Shown in pieces: positions 51,251 to 60,096 of a DNA stretch of 62,586 nucleotides. The stretch is from contig MKSR01000042.1 in the NCBI GenBank assembly GCA_001898145.1, positions 1 through 62,586 of the forward strand, given 5' to 3'. The translations under genes were made by a program, and so were the position numbers. The notes below the pieces were generated by a model. It saw only the letters and a list, made by a program, of their open reading frames with translations, ran no database searches and was not told the origin of the DNA. Position 1 is the stretch's first letter, and each line of letters opens with the position of its first letter. This stretch comes from Dyadobacter sp. 50-39 (lineage in GTDB: Bacteria; Bacteroidota; Bacteroidia; Cytophagales; Spirosomataceae).

Positions 51251-54172
51251 ATGCGCTCTGTTTTACGAATTTCACTATACCTTTTCTTTCTCGCTCTACT
51301 GTTCAATGGCTTCCAGGCCATGGCCACGCACATACGGGCAGGCGAAATCACGGCGCGGAGGCTTACTCCGGCCAGCTCGGCAGTCCATACTTACGAGATA
51401 AAGCTTACCGCTTACTTCGACATGCAGAATGGCGAGGGCGCTGCTAACGCCCAGAACAGCGTGTTTTTTACAATTGGCCCTGTGGCGGTAGGACCCAATA
51501 CCCGGGTGGAAGTAAGGGAAGCGCCGCGCATTCAGCCGATCCCTAACATCGGTAACAACACGACGCAGAATACCTACATTATCAATTATACCTTCCCTAG
51601 TGCCGGGCAGTACCGCATTTCCTTCGAGGAGGACAACCGGAACAACAACGTACTGAACATTGGCCCGCCTCCTACGCAAAACCTTAACTTCTACGTAAGC
51701 ACGATCCTGGAAATCAATTCCAACTTCGGCAAAAACCAGACACCCGTACTCCTGAATGCGCCTATCGACGTTGCCGCTGTCGGACAACGTTACATTCATA
51801 ACCCCGGCGCATTCGATGCCGATGGCGACAGCCTTGCCTACCGTTTGTTTGTACCTCAGAGAAGCGGCGTGAATGGATCCGGTATCAATTTGCAATATAA
51901 AGACCCGAACATGGTGACGCCTCCCGGCCAGACGGAAGCAGGCGGTTCCCCCGCCACTTTCAGCATGGACAGGATCACCGGTGACCTTGTGTGGGACGCG
52001 CCGGTTACCAAAGGGTATTACAATGTCGCATTCATCGTAGAGGAATGGCGGGACGGTATTCTCATCGGGCAGATCGTCCGCGATATGCAGATTATCGTGG
52101 AAGACGCCCGTAACGACCGGCCGGTAATTCAGCCCTTACCAGATATTTGCGTCGAAGCGGGGACGCTGATCAACCAGCAGGTGAGGGCTACGGACAAGAA
52201 CGGTGACAAGCTTACGCTCACGTCTTCCGGCGGTGTGTACGATGCCTCCCTGATCCCGCCGGCCATTGCGAAGTTCACCGTTGCGCAACAGGGAAGCCAG
52301 GGCTCCATCAATGGACTGTTTACCTGGCAGACATCCTGCGAACATATCCGCCTGGAAGCTTATGATGTATTGTTTAAAGTAGAAGACGCTCCCGGTCCGT
52401 CGGTCCCCAACCCTTCGCTATTCCGAAAGCTTGTGGATATGACTACCGTAAACATCAGGGTTTACGGTCCGCAGCCAACCGGACTGAGGGGAGCAGCCGT
52501 GGCAGATCCCACCGGAACAGCCTACCGCCTCAACTGGAATGCTTACAAATGCCAGATTCCCGGCGCCAAAATCGCTATTTACAGAGCTGAAAAATGTACC
52601 GATATCCCAGTGGATGTGTGTTCCCCGGGCATTCCCGCGGGCTCGGGGTATGAGGAAATCGGAAGGGTGGATGTAAACCAGACCACTTTCCTGGATAACA
52701 ACGGCGGCGAAGGCCTCCGCCCGGGCGTTTCCTATTCCTACCGCATTGTGGTGATGTTCCCGAGGCCCGGCGCAAGCCCTACTGATCCCGGTTACCTGAT
52801 CGGAGGAGGAGAAAGCCTTGCGTCTGCCGAGTATTGCCTTAACCTGCCCCTGGTAATGCCGGTCATTACCAATGTTACCGTGGATTCAACCAGCACGACC
52901 AAAGGTGTCATCACCGTAAAATGGATCAGACCTGCCACCGCCGCAGGACTGCCCGCTCAGTATCGGCTTTTCCGCGCTGTCGGCCAGAATGGTACCGCTT
53001 TCACTCAGATCGCAGCCATCAATACCAACCTTACGCCGGGCGCAAATGACACCATTTTCGTAGACAGAAACCTGAATACCGAGGCCAATGCCTACAACTA
53101 CAAACTCGAATATTATACCACCCAGGGAGGACAACTCACCAAGTTCGATGAAACTGAAACAGCCAGCTCTGTCCGGCTCGAACAAGCGGCTGCCCAATCC
53201 AACCAGGTGGGTTTAAAATGGACCGCCCTCGTACCCTGGGATAACCGCAACCGCGTGCATCGCGTGTACCGGGAGGACAAAACAAAGCCCGGCACGTTCA
53301 ACCGCATTGCCGAAGTGTCGGTACAAGGGCCGCAGACATTCACTTTTGTCGATGATGGTACCGACAAGTACGCCGCCGATGGTACCGTCAATGTGACCAT
53401 CGTCAAGGACTCCTCTTACTGCTATAAGGTGGAAACCGTGGGATCTTACAACAACAGCCAGATCAGGCCGACGGTACTCTACAATTTCTCGCAGATACTC
53501 TGTGTTTCTTCCTCGGACACCACCAAGCCTTGTCCGCCGGTATTGACCCTCGACCCGCTCAACTGCGACTCGCTCAGGGCCCATCCGGAAGCATTTTGTA
53601 CGCCATCAGGCTTTACCAACCATTTGTCGTGGGAATATCCCGCCACTGTGGACGGCCGCGATTGCGACCCATTGGTGACGGCATACCGGGTGTACTATGC
53701 GAGGTACGAGGGCGACGCGCCAACCTTGATCGCTACCGTAACTACCCCGCCTTCACCGCTGCAAACGTTCTACGACCACACCGGCCTCACCTCTTTTGCA
53801 GGATGCTACTATGTGACGGCCGTCAACCGCTTTGGCAGCGAGAGTGCGCCAAGCAACACCGTTTGCCGCGATAACTGCCCGATGTTCGTTTTGCCCAATG
53901 TGTTCACACCTAATGGCGACAACAAAAACGACACCTTCCAGCCGCTTGAATGCCCTGCATTCGTGCAATCGCTGGAATTCAAGGCCTACAACCGCTGGGG
54001 TGCGCAGGTTTACTCTACCAAGGATGTCAACATCAACTGGGACGGCAAAACCAATGGTGGCAAAGAGCTTGCGGCAGGCCAGTATTATTATGAGGTAAAA
54101 ATCTATTTCGAGTCATTCCAAAAACAAAGCGTGCCCGTAACCATGAAAGGATGGGTACAGCTGCTTCGGTAG
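51251..54172 (+). CDS. Large T9SS type B surface protein, copy 2
   Basis: The 973-residue protein is a tandem copy of the preceding gene, with long near-identical blocks (YEEIGRVDVNQTTFLDNNGG; NRFGSESAPSNTVCRDNCPM) and a weaker match at the N terminus. The signal peptide (SLYLFFLALLFNGFQAMA) leads into ATHIRAGEITARRL. The C-terminal type IX sorting domain is nearly the same (NRWGAQVYSTKDVNINWDGK, MKGWVQLLR). The start is taken at 51251; an upstream start at 51203 would add 16 residues before the signal peptide. Uneven divergence along the pair suggests gene conversion. Confidence 0.88.
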   Translation: MRSVLRISLYLFFLALLFNGFQAMATHIRAGEITARRLTPASSAVHTYEIKLTAYFDMQNGEGAANAQNSVFFTIGPVAVGPNTRVEVREAPRIQPIPNIGNNTTQNTYIINYTFPSAGQYRISFEEDNRNNNVLNIGPPPTQNLNFYVSTILEINSNFGKNQTPVLLNAPIDVAAVGQRYIHNPGAFDADGDSLAYRLFVPQRSGVNGSGINLQYKDPNMVTPPGQTEAGGSPATFSMDRITGDLVWDAPVTKGYYNVAFIVEEWRDGILIGQIVRDMQIIVEDARNDRPVIQPLPDICVEAGTLINQQVRATDKNGDKLTLTSSGGVYDASLIPPAIAKFTVAQQGSQGSINGLFTWQTSCEHIRLEAYDVLFKVEDAPGPSVPNPSLFRKLVDMTTVNIRVYGPQPTGLRGAAVADPTGTAYRLNWNAYKCQIPGAKIAIYRAEKCTDIPVDVCSPGIPAGSGYEEIGRVDVNQTTFLDNNGGEGLRPGVSYSYRIVVMFPRPGASPTDPGYLIGGGESLASAEYCLNLPLVMPVITNVTVDSTSTTKGVITVKWIRPATAAGLPAQYRLFRAVGQNGTAFTQIAAINTNLTPGANDTIFVDRNLNTEANAYNYKLEYYTTQGGQLTKFDETETASSVRLEQAAAQSNQVGLKWTALVPWDNRNRVHRVYREDKTKPGTFNRIAEVSVQGPQTFTFVDDGTDKYAADGTVNVTIVKDSSYCYKVETVGSYNNSQIRPTVLYNFSQILCVSSSDTTKPCPPVLTLDPLNCDSLRAHPEAFCTPSGFTNHLSWEYPATVDGRDCDPLVTAYRVYYARYEGDAPTLIATVTTPPSPLQTFYDHTGLTSFAGCYYVTAVNRFGSESAPSNTVCRDNCPMFVLPNVFTPNGDNKNDTFQPLECPAFVQSLEFKAYNRWGAQVYSTKDVNINWDGKTNGGKELAAGQYYYEVKIYFESFQKQSVPVTMKGWVQLLR

Positions 54173-54208
54173 ATTCTTTTTTCTTTCCCATTGAAGTATT
54201 TCCTTTGT

Positions 54209-54237
54209 AGCCCGGTTTTTTTACCGGGCTTTTTGTT
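54209..54237 (+). terminator. Terminator after the T9SS pair
   Basis: AGCCCGGT (54209-54216) pairs with ACCGGGCT (54223-54230) around six T, followed by TTTTGTTT. It separates the T9SS pair from fabD. Confidence 0.82.
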
Positions 54238-54265
54238 TCTTCATGAATAACCTTAAATCATCCAT

Positions 54266-55144
54266 ATGAAAACGGCATATGTTTTCCCTGGTCAGGGCTC
54301 GCAATTCAAAGGAATGGGTCTGGACCTCTACCAGAGTTCCGATTCCGCCAGGACATTGTTTGAAAAAGCAAACGAAATCCTTGGTTTTGACATCACAAAG
54401 ATCATGTTTGAAGGCACCGACGAGGAGTTGAAACAGACCAATGTGACCCAACCGGCGATATTCATCCACTCGGTAATCCTGGCCAAAATCACGCCTGATT
54501 TTGCTCCGAATATGGTAGCGGGCCACTCGCTCGGCGAATTTTCGGCTTTGGTTGCCGCCGGTTCGCTTTCCTTTGAAGACGGCCTCTCGCTTGTGGCAAA
54601 ACGCGCCGCCGCCATGCAGAAGGCCTGCGAAATCCGCCCGTCTACGATGGCTGCCATCCTGGGTCTGGCCGACCATGTGATCGAAGAAATTTGCGCGGGG
54701 ATTACCGACGAGATCGTCGTTCCTGCCAACTACAACTGTCCGGGCCAGGTGGTGATCTCCGGGACGATCGAAGGCGTGGAACGGGCCAATGAACTGCTGA
54801 AAGCCGCCGGCGCGAAACGTGCATTGGTGTTGCCCGTGGGCGGTGCTTTCCATTCGCCATTGATGGAGCCGGCCCGGGAAGAGCTCGCAGCGGCGATCAA
54901 CGCGGCGCAGTTCGAACCTCCTATTTGTCCGGTTTATCAGAATGTCAATGCAAAACCTGCCACGGAAGTAGCGGTTATCAAGGAGAACCTTATCTCGCAG
55001 CTCACGGCTCCGGTAAGATGGACGCAGTCGGTGGAGCAAATGGTGGCTGACGGTGCGGAAATCTTCATAGAATCAGGACCGGGCAAAGTTTTGCAAGGCC
55101 TTGTAAAAAAGATCGCTAGCAACGTTGAGCTAAAAAGTATTTAA
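54266..55144 (+). CDS. fabD: Malonyl-CoA:ACP transacylase
   Basis: The 292-residue protein has the FabD pattern: VFPGQGSQFKGMG, the nucleophile serine S88 in AGHSLGEFSALVAAG, and the catalytic histidine H196 in GGAFHSPLM. It moves malonyl groups to acyl carrier protein for fatty acid synthesis. The gene lies outside a fab operon here, between two terminator/tRNA units. Confidence 0.96.
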   Translation: MKTAYVFPGQGSQFKGMGLDLYQSSDSARTLFEKANEILGFDITKIMFEGTDEELKQTNVTQPAIFIHSVILAKITPDFAPNMVAGHSLGEFSALVAAGSLSFEDGLSLVAKRAAAMQKACEIRPSTMAAILGLADHVIEEICAGITDEIVVPANYNCPGQVVISGTIEGVERANELLKAAGAKRALVLPVGGAFHSPLMEPAREELAAAINAAQFEPPICPVYQNVNAKPATEVAVIKENLISQLTAPVRWTQSVEQMVADGAEIFIESGPGKVLQGLVKKIASNVELKSI

Positions 55145-55161
55145 TTTTTTTCCTGAAATAC

Positions 55162-55192
55162 TTGACACGTGACCCGAGTACCATTACTTTTG
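55162..55192 (+). promoter_or_regulatory. Promoter of tRNA-Gln
   Basis: TTG (55162-55164, within TTGACA), 20 bases, and TACTTTTG (55185-55192) fit the Bacteroidota consensus. The start point would be near 55199, 12 bases before the tRNA. Confidence 0.72.
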
Positions 55193-55210
55193 CACCACTG
55201 TTTACGGTTT

Positions 55211-55281
55211 TGGCCGATGGTGTAATGGTAACACAGGACATTTTGGTTGTCTTATTCAGGGTTCGAGTCCTTGTCGGCCAA
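55211..55281 (+). tRNA. tRNA-Gln (anticodon TTG)
   Basis: The 71-nt cloverleaf has acceptor arms TGGCCGA and TCGGCCA, a D arm GGTGTAATGGTAACAC, an anticodon loop TTTTGGT (anticodon TTG) and a T arm AGGGTTCGAGTCCT, with discriminator A at 55281. CCA is not encoded. Confidence 0.93.
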
Positions 55282-55521
55282 CAGTAATCAAAGAGCTCAT
55301 TGAAAAGTGAGCTCTTTTTTATTTCCACCCCCCTCAAAATTAGAATCCTTCCAAATTTGAACGGTTACATAGCCATTTGATCGCATTTCAATCCAATTGA
55401 CACTTTACGGTGACATTAAGGAAACCTTTTTAAAAATTTGGTTACTTAGTGCAACTTTTCTGCTATAAAATTTGGATATGAAATGTTACATTTACTATGT
55501 TTTAACCTAAACAGCACCCAT

Positions 55522-56127
55522 ATGAAAGTAGAAAAAGTAAAAAAGCGCGATCGCGAGCGCACGAAGAGTAAAATACTCAAAGCGGTCGGCGAAGTAATTG
55601 AACAACATGGCACCGAAAAGGTGGGCGTCAACCTCATCGCTCGCACCGCAGGAGTCAACAAAGTACTGATTTACAGGTACTTTGAAAGCGTAGATGGCCT
55701 GATGGAACAATATGTCAGGTCCGGAGAGTACACGTCAACCCTCAGTACCGATTACATTGACAACATCCCGGAGCTGACGCCCGAAGAACGGAACAAAGCT
55801 CTCACGTCCCTCATGCACACTTTCACAAACGATTTGCGCCAGCGTAAAGCGACGCGCGACCTGCTCCGCTGGGAAATCGGAACCGGAAAGTCGATGCTTT
55901 CAGACGCCCGCAACCAGATTGCGACGCGTATCCTCAGCAAAATAGGCGACCTGCCCTATTATAATGACACCAGCGCGTTGATCGCATTCATTTCAGCAGG
56001 CATTTATTTCCTGACCATCTCCTCTGATTATCGTGAAAAAATGCTTGATGTAGACCTTCAAACCGATGAAGGATGGAAACGTATCGAGCGTGTGATCGAC
56101 AGTATTATCTCGGACGTCCGGGGTTGA
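55522..56127 (+). CDS. TetR/AcrR family regulator
   Basis: The 201-residue protein has an N-terminal helix-turn-helix of TetR type (VGVNLIARTAGVNKVLIYRYF) and a helical ligand domain. The start at 55522 fits the family; an earlier ATG at 55483 would add 13 residues. A short palindrome (AAATGTTACATTT, 55481-55493) lies 28 bases upstream and could be its own operator. The target is unknown, and no efflux or metabolic gene adjoins it on the same strand. Confidence 0.88.
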   Translation: MKVEKVKKRDRERTKSKILKAVGEVIEQHGTEKVGVNLIARTAGVNKVLIYRYFESVDGLMEQYVRSGEYTSTLSTDYIDNIPELTPEERNKALTSLMHTFTNDLRQRKATRDLLRWEIGTGKSMLSDARNQIATRILSKIGDLPYYNDTSALIAFISAGIYFLTISSDYREKMLDVDLQTDEGWKRIERVIDSIISDVRG

Positions 56128-56141
56128 CGATAAAAAACCAC

Positions 56142-56176
56142 AGGCCCTTCCCACAAACGGGAAGGGCCTTTCCTTT
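56142..56176 (+). terminator. Terminator of the TetR gene
   Basis: AGGCCCTTCCC (56142-56152) pairs perfectly with GGGAAGGGCCT (56159-56169), followed by TTCCTTTTATT. Confidence 0.85.
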
Positions 56177-56223
56177 TATTGGCGGTTACTCTCCTATATT
56201 TGCGTTGGAAAATCCCGCATTGA

Positions 56224-57726
56224 ATGAGCGTACTGAAAAAACTGGCCAGCGAAACCGCCACCTACGGCATCAGCACCATGCTGGGCCGCTTTTTGAACTA
56301 CCTGCTGGTGGCACTGCATACGAAGCTTTTTGAACCTCAGCAAATCGCCGCACAAGGACAACTTTTCGCCTACGCCGGCCTGGCGCTCGTGCTTTACACA
56401 TTCGGGATGGAAACGGCATTCTTCCGCTTCGCACGCGAGGAGAAGGACCGGAAGCAATATTACGACCTTATACTAAGTGCTGTGATACTGGTGAGCGTTG
56501 TATGCTCCATGCTCATGTTCGTGTTCGCAGGACCTATCGCAGACCTCATCAAATACCCTGACTCGGCCTCCATTGTGAGAATGTTCGCCATCATCATGGC
56601 AACCGACGGCATTGTGTCCATCCCGTTCGCGCGGCTGCGCCTGGAAGGTCAGGGGAAAAAGTTCGTGATCATCCGGGTCAGCAACATTCTCATCAACATT
56701 TTCCTCAACCTTTTCTTCCTGCTTGTCTGCCGGGATATTCATGCCGGAAACTACCTGACATTCCTCCAACCGGCCGTTGACCTGTTCTACAACCCGGCCC
56801 ATGCACCGGATTATATCGTACTCGCGAACCTCATTGCCAACCTCGCATTCTTCTGGATGCTCCGGAAAGAGTTCGCCGACTTCCGCTTCGTATTCAGCGG
56901 TGAGCTGTTCAAACCCGTGTGGGTGTATGCATTCCCGGTGTTGGTGATGAACATCGGCGGCGTGCTCAATATGCTCTTCGACCGCGCATTCATCCAGTTC
57001 CTGCTGCCCCAGGGCTTTTACCCCGGCCGCAGCAATGAAACCGCCATCGGGATCTACGTGCAATGCTACAAGCTGTCGATTTTCATGAACCTGGCCATCC
57101 AGGCATTCAAATACGCCGCGGAGCCATTTTTCTTTTCCAAGGGAGAAGACAAGAATGCGCCCCCGGTTTTCGCCAAGGTTACCAAGTACTTTATCATCAT
57201 ATGTGTGCTCATGTGGGTAGGTATATGCCTGAATCTCGACCTCTTTGCCGAGCTTTTCCTTAAAAAGAAGATTTACCATGAAGGATTGGGCGTGGTACCC
57301 TGGCTGCTGGCGGGTTACCTTTTCCTAGGCGTGTATTACAACCTTGCTACCTGGTTCAAACTGACCGATAAGACGCAATACGGAACCTGGCTCACGCTCA
57401 CGGGCGCAGGCATCACCATCGCAACCAGCTTTGTCCTCGTGCCGCAAATCGGCTACATGGGCTTTGCGATCGCATTTGCATTGTCGGGCTTCATTATGCT
57501 GGGGCTTTGCTATTATTTCGGGCAGAAATTTTACCCGGTGCCTTACGATGTGGCTTCTGCGGTCGGCTACATGGGCGGAGGTGCCCTGCTGATTTACGGC
57601 TCTTCCCTGATCAAGATACCAAATCTGTGGATCTCGGTACCAGTGCACATGGCCGTGCTGGCGATCTTCGCGGTGGTGGTGTTTCTGGTGGAAAGAAAAA
57701 ATATCCCCGCACTGAACAGGCGCTGA
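56224..57726 (+). CDS. Wzx/MATE-like polysaccharide flippase
   Basis: The 500-residue protein has about fourteen membrane helices and the oligosaccharide flippase pattern (ETATYGISTMLGRFLNYLLV, MFAIIMATDGIVSIPFARLR, VWVYAFPVLVMNIGGVLNML). It would move lipid-linked glycan units across the inner membrane. Its stop is 5 bases from the convergent mlaF-like gene. Confidence 0.82.
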   Translation: MSVLKKLASETATYGISTMLGRFLNYLLVALHTKLFEPQQIAAQGQLFAYAGLALVLYTFGMETAFFRFAREEKDRKQYYDLILSAVILVSVVCSMLMFVFAGPIADLIKYPDSASIVRMFAIIMATDGIVSIPFARLRLEGQGKKFVIIRVSNILINIFLNLFFLLVCRDIHAGNYLTFLQPAVDLFYNPAHAPDYIVLANLIANLAFFWMLRKEFADFRFVFSGELFKPVWVYAFPVLVMNIGGVLNMLFDRAFIQFLLPQGFYPGRSNETAIGIYVQCYKLSIFMNLAIQAFKYAAEPFFFSKGEDKNAPPVFAKVTKYFIIICVLMWVGICLNLDLFAELFLKKKIYHEGLGVVPWLLAGYLFLGVYYNLATWFKLTDKTQYGTWLTLTGAGITIATSFVLVPQIGYMGFAIAFALSGFIMLGLCYYFGQKFYPVPYDVASAVGYMGGGALLIYGSSLIKIPNLWISVPVHMAVLAIFAVVVFLVERKNIPALNRR

Positions 57727-57731
57727 AAAGC

Positions 57732-58478
57732 CTATGCCTGCATTTCGCGCAGCAGCTTATTGGAGAAAAGGAATTCTTTGAGTTCGGGCACAGTCGTTTT
57801 CGTAATGTCTGTGTTAACGCCTTCCCAAAGCTTGCTTCCCTGGTAAAGGAACATAATGTTCTCACCGATCTCCATCACTGAGTTCATATCGTGGGTAATG
57901 ATGATGGTCGTGATCTGGTATTCTTCGGTGATCTCCTTGATCAGCTCGTCAATTTTAACGGAGGTCAATGGATCGAGGCCGGAGTTGGGTTCGTCGCAAA
58001 AAAGGTAGGCGGGGTTCATCACAATGGCCCGGGCAATGCCGACACGCTTTTTCATACCACCGCTGATCTCCGAAGGCATGCGTTTGGCCGCCTGTTCCAG
58101 TCCTACCCTTTGCAGACAGAATGCGACGCGTTCCTGCTTTTCCTCCACGGATTGGGAAGTCAGCATGTCCAATGGGAAACGCACGTTCTCTTCCACGGTT
58201 TTGGAATCAAACAATGCCCCACCCTGGAACAGTACGCCCATTTCGCGGCGGATGGACTGCTGGGTTTCCTTATCGCAGTTGTAAAAATCGCGGCCGTTGT
58301 ACAGCACACTCCCCTGGTCGGGCTTCACGAGGCCGATCATGCATTTCAGCAAAACACTCTTGCCGGTCCCGCTGCCGCCGATGATCAGGTTGGTTTCGCC
58401 CTTTTTGAACTGGGACGAAATACCTTTTAGTACTTCCTTACCGTTGAATGCCTTATTGATATTGTTAATTTCAATCAT
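57732..58478 (-). CDS. MlaF-like ABC transporter ATPase
   Basis: The 248-residue ATPase has Walker A GGSGTGKSVLLKCMIG, the signature EISGGMKKRVGIARAI and Walker B YLFCDEPNSGLDP. It resembles MlaF, which powers phospholipid movement between membranes. The start at 58478 is set by the conserved IEINNINKAF; a start at 58505 would add nine residues. It follows the permease gene. Confidence 0.88.
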   Translation of the reverse strand: MIEINNINKAFNGKEVLKGISSQFKKGETNLIIGGSGTGKSVLLKCMIGLVKPDQGSVLYNGRDFYNCDKETQQSIRREMGVLFQGGALFDSKTVEENVRFPLDMLTSQSVEEKQERVAFCLQRVGLEQAAKRMPSEISGGMKKRVGIARAIVMNPAYLFCDEPNSGLDPLTSVKIDELIKEITEEYQITTIIITHDMNSVMEIGENIMFLYQGSKLWEGVNTDITKTTVPELKEFLFSNKLLREMQA

Positions 58479-58520
58479 TTTGTGGCTCAGTTGAGAACAA
58501 ACCAAAGGGTTTTGAGTGCA

Positions 58521-59249
58521 TTACAAAAGCAGCTGTGCGAGGAGGTAATCTGCGATAAGAATGGAAATACAGCTGTTGGTCACCGCCTGTGTGCTGGCCT
58601 TACCTACTTCCAACGCGCCGCCCGACGTAAAAAATCCCTTGAAAGAAGAAATGGAGGCGATCAGGAAACCGAAAACAAAAGGTTTCACACACATGAAAAA
58701 TATATTGTAGGGCACGAAGGAATCGCGGATACCGTATAAATAATCCCGTTCGGTGATCACGCCCGTAAGCGTACCGGCGAGATAACCCCCGAAAATGCCC
58801 AGGAATGCCGAGAAGATAACCAGCATCGGGAATGTGAGCATCGCCGCCACGACCTTCGGAAGCACCAGGTAGGACGATGAATTGATCCCCATCACTTCCA
58901 ATGCATCGATTTGCTCGGTAATGCGCATCGTGCCCAGCTCACTGGCGATATTAGACCCTACTTTTCCGGCCAGAACGATGCAGGTGATGGTAGGCGCGAG
59001 TTCAAGGATTTCCATGTCGCGGACGATCAACGCCACGGTGGAAATGGGGATAATGGGGCTGACGAGGTTATAGGCCGTCTGAATACAAGATACCGCTCCG
59101 ATAAACGTGGAAACGATCGCTACAATGAAGATTGAGCTCACGCCTATTCCCACGCATTCCTCCATGAGCCTCCGCCAGTAAACCGATAATTTCTCGCCCT
59201 TCCCGAACAGCGTCCCTAAAAAAATGAAGTATTTACCGATTACAGACAT
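58521..59249 (-). CDS. MlaE-like ABC transporter permease
   Basis: The 242-residue permease has five to six membrane helices and the MlaE family pattern (IVAIVSTFIGAVSCIQTAY, GKVGSNIASELGTMRITEQI, DALEVMGINSSSYLVLPKVV). It pairs with the ATPase 42 bases downstream. The substrate-binding MlaD/MCE gene is not in the window. Confidence 0.88.
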   Translation of the reverse strand: MSVIGKYFIFLGTLFGKGEKLSVYWRRLMEECVGIGVSSIFIVAIVSTFIGAVSCIQTAYNLVSPIIPISTVALIVRDMEILELAPTITCIVLAGKVGSNIASELGTMRITEQIDALEVMGINSSSYLVLPKVVAAMLTFPMLVIFSAFLGIFGGYLAGTLTGVITERDYLYGIRDSFVPYNIFFMCVKPFVFGFLIASISSFKGFFTSGGALEVGKASTQAVTNSCISILIADYLLAQLLL

Positions 59250-59311
59250 GATATCTTAATTGTATTCAATATTTTCGGGAAAATTAGGCAAAAAAAGAAG
59301 TAATCAGAAAA

Positions 59312-60022
59312 ATGAATCCATTAGCGGTTGTAACCGGTGGAACAAAAGGGATCGGAAGGGCAGCGATAGAAAAATTTTTGGCACAAGGCTTCGATGTAAT
59401 TACCTGCGCAAGAAACGAGAGCGACCTGCTCGCACTGCAACAAACATTCAGCGAAAGTTTTCCCCAATCGAAACTGACTTATTTAACGGCCGACCTCTCG
59501 GTGCGGGCCGACGTGGATGCTTTCATTGCATTTATCCACAATCATTCTACGGCACCCGAGGTACTTATCAACAATACCGGTGTGTTCATTCCGGGGCAGG
59601 TGCATAACGAAACCGAAGGAACGCTGGAAAAGACGATGGAGACCAACCTGTACAGTGCCTACCATCTCACACGCGGCATTTTGCCCGGCATGATGAAGCA
59701 CAAAAAGGGCCATATCTTCACTATTTGCTCCACAGCCAGCATTATTGCCTATCCGAACGGCGGCTCATACTGCATTTCTAAATTTGCATTGTACGGCATG
59801 ACGAAGGTGTTACGGGAAGAAATGAAGCCGCACAATGTGCGTGTAACGGCTATCCTCCCGGGTGCAACCTACACCGATAGCTGGAAGGGTACCGACTTGC
59901 CCGAAGACCGTTTTATGGATTCCGTCGACGTGGCCGAGTCGATCTGGGCCGCCTACGCCTTGTCCCCCAGGGCAGTTGTGGAAGAAATTCTGATCCGCCC
60001 GCAGCTGGGAGATTTGGATTAA
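59312..60022 (+). CDS. Short-chain dehydrogenase/reductase
   Basis: The 236-residue SDR has the cofactor motif TGGTKGIGRA, the NNTG motif, catalytic S140/S143, Y153 and K157 (YCISK), and N112. The CARN segment after the second strand hints at NADP. The substrate is unknown. The N-terminal MNPLAVVTGG starts directly at the fold. Confidence 0.88.
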   Translation: MNPLAVVTGGTKGIGRAAIEKFLAQGFDVITCARNESDLLALQQTFSESFPQSKLTYLTADLSVRADVDAFIAFIHNHSTAPEVLINNTGVFIPGQVHNETEGTLEKTMETNLYSAYHLTRGILPGMMKHKKGHIFTICSTASIIAYPNGGSYCISKFALYGMTKVLREEMKPHNVRVTAILPGATYTDSWKGTDLPEDRFMDSVDVAESIWAAYALSPRAVVEEILIRPQLGDLD

Positions 60023-60096
60023 TGAGTGAACAATAGAGCAATTTTACTAAATTGCCGCATTTTTAAAATTATTTATTAAACCCATATTTTCATTTC

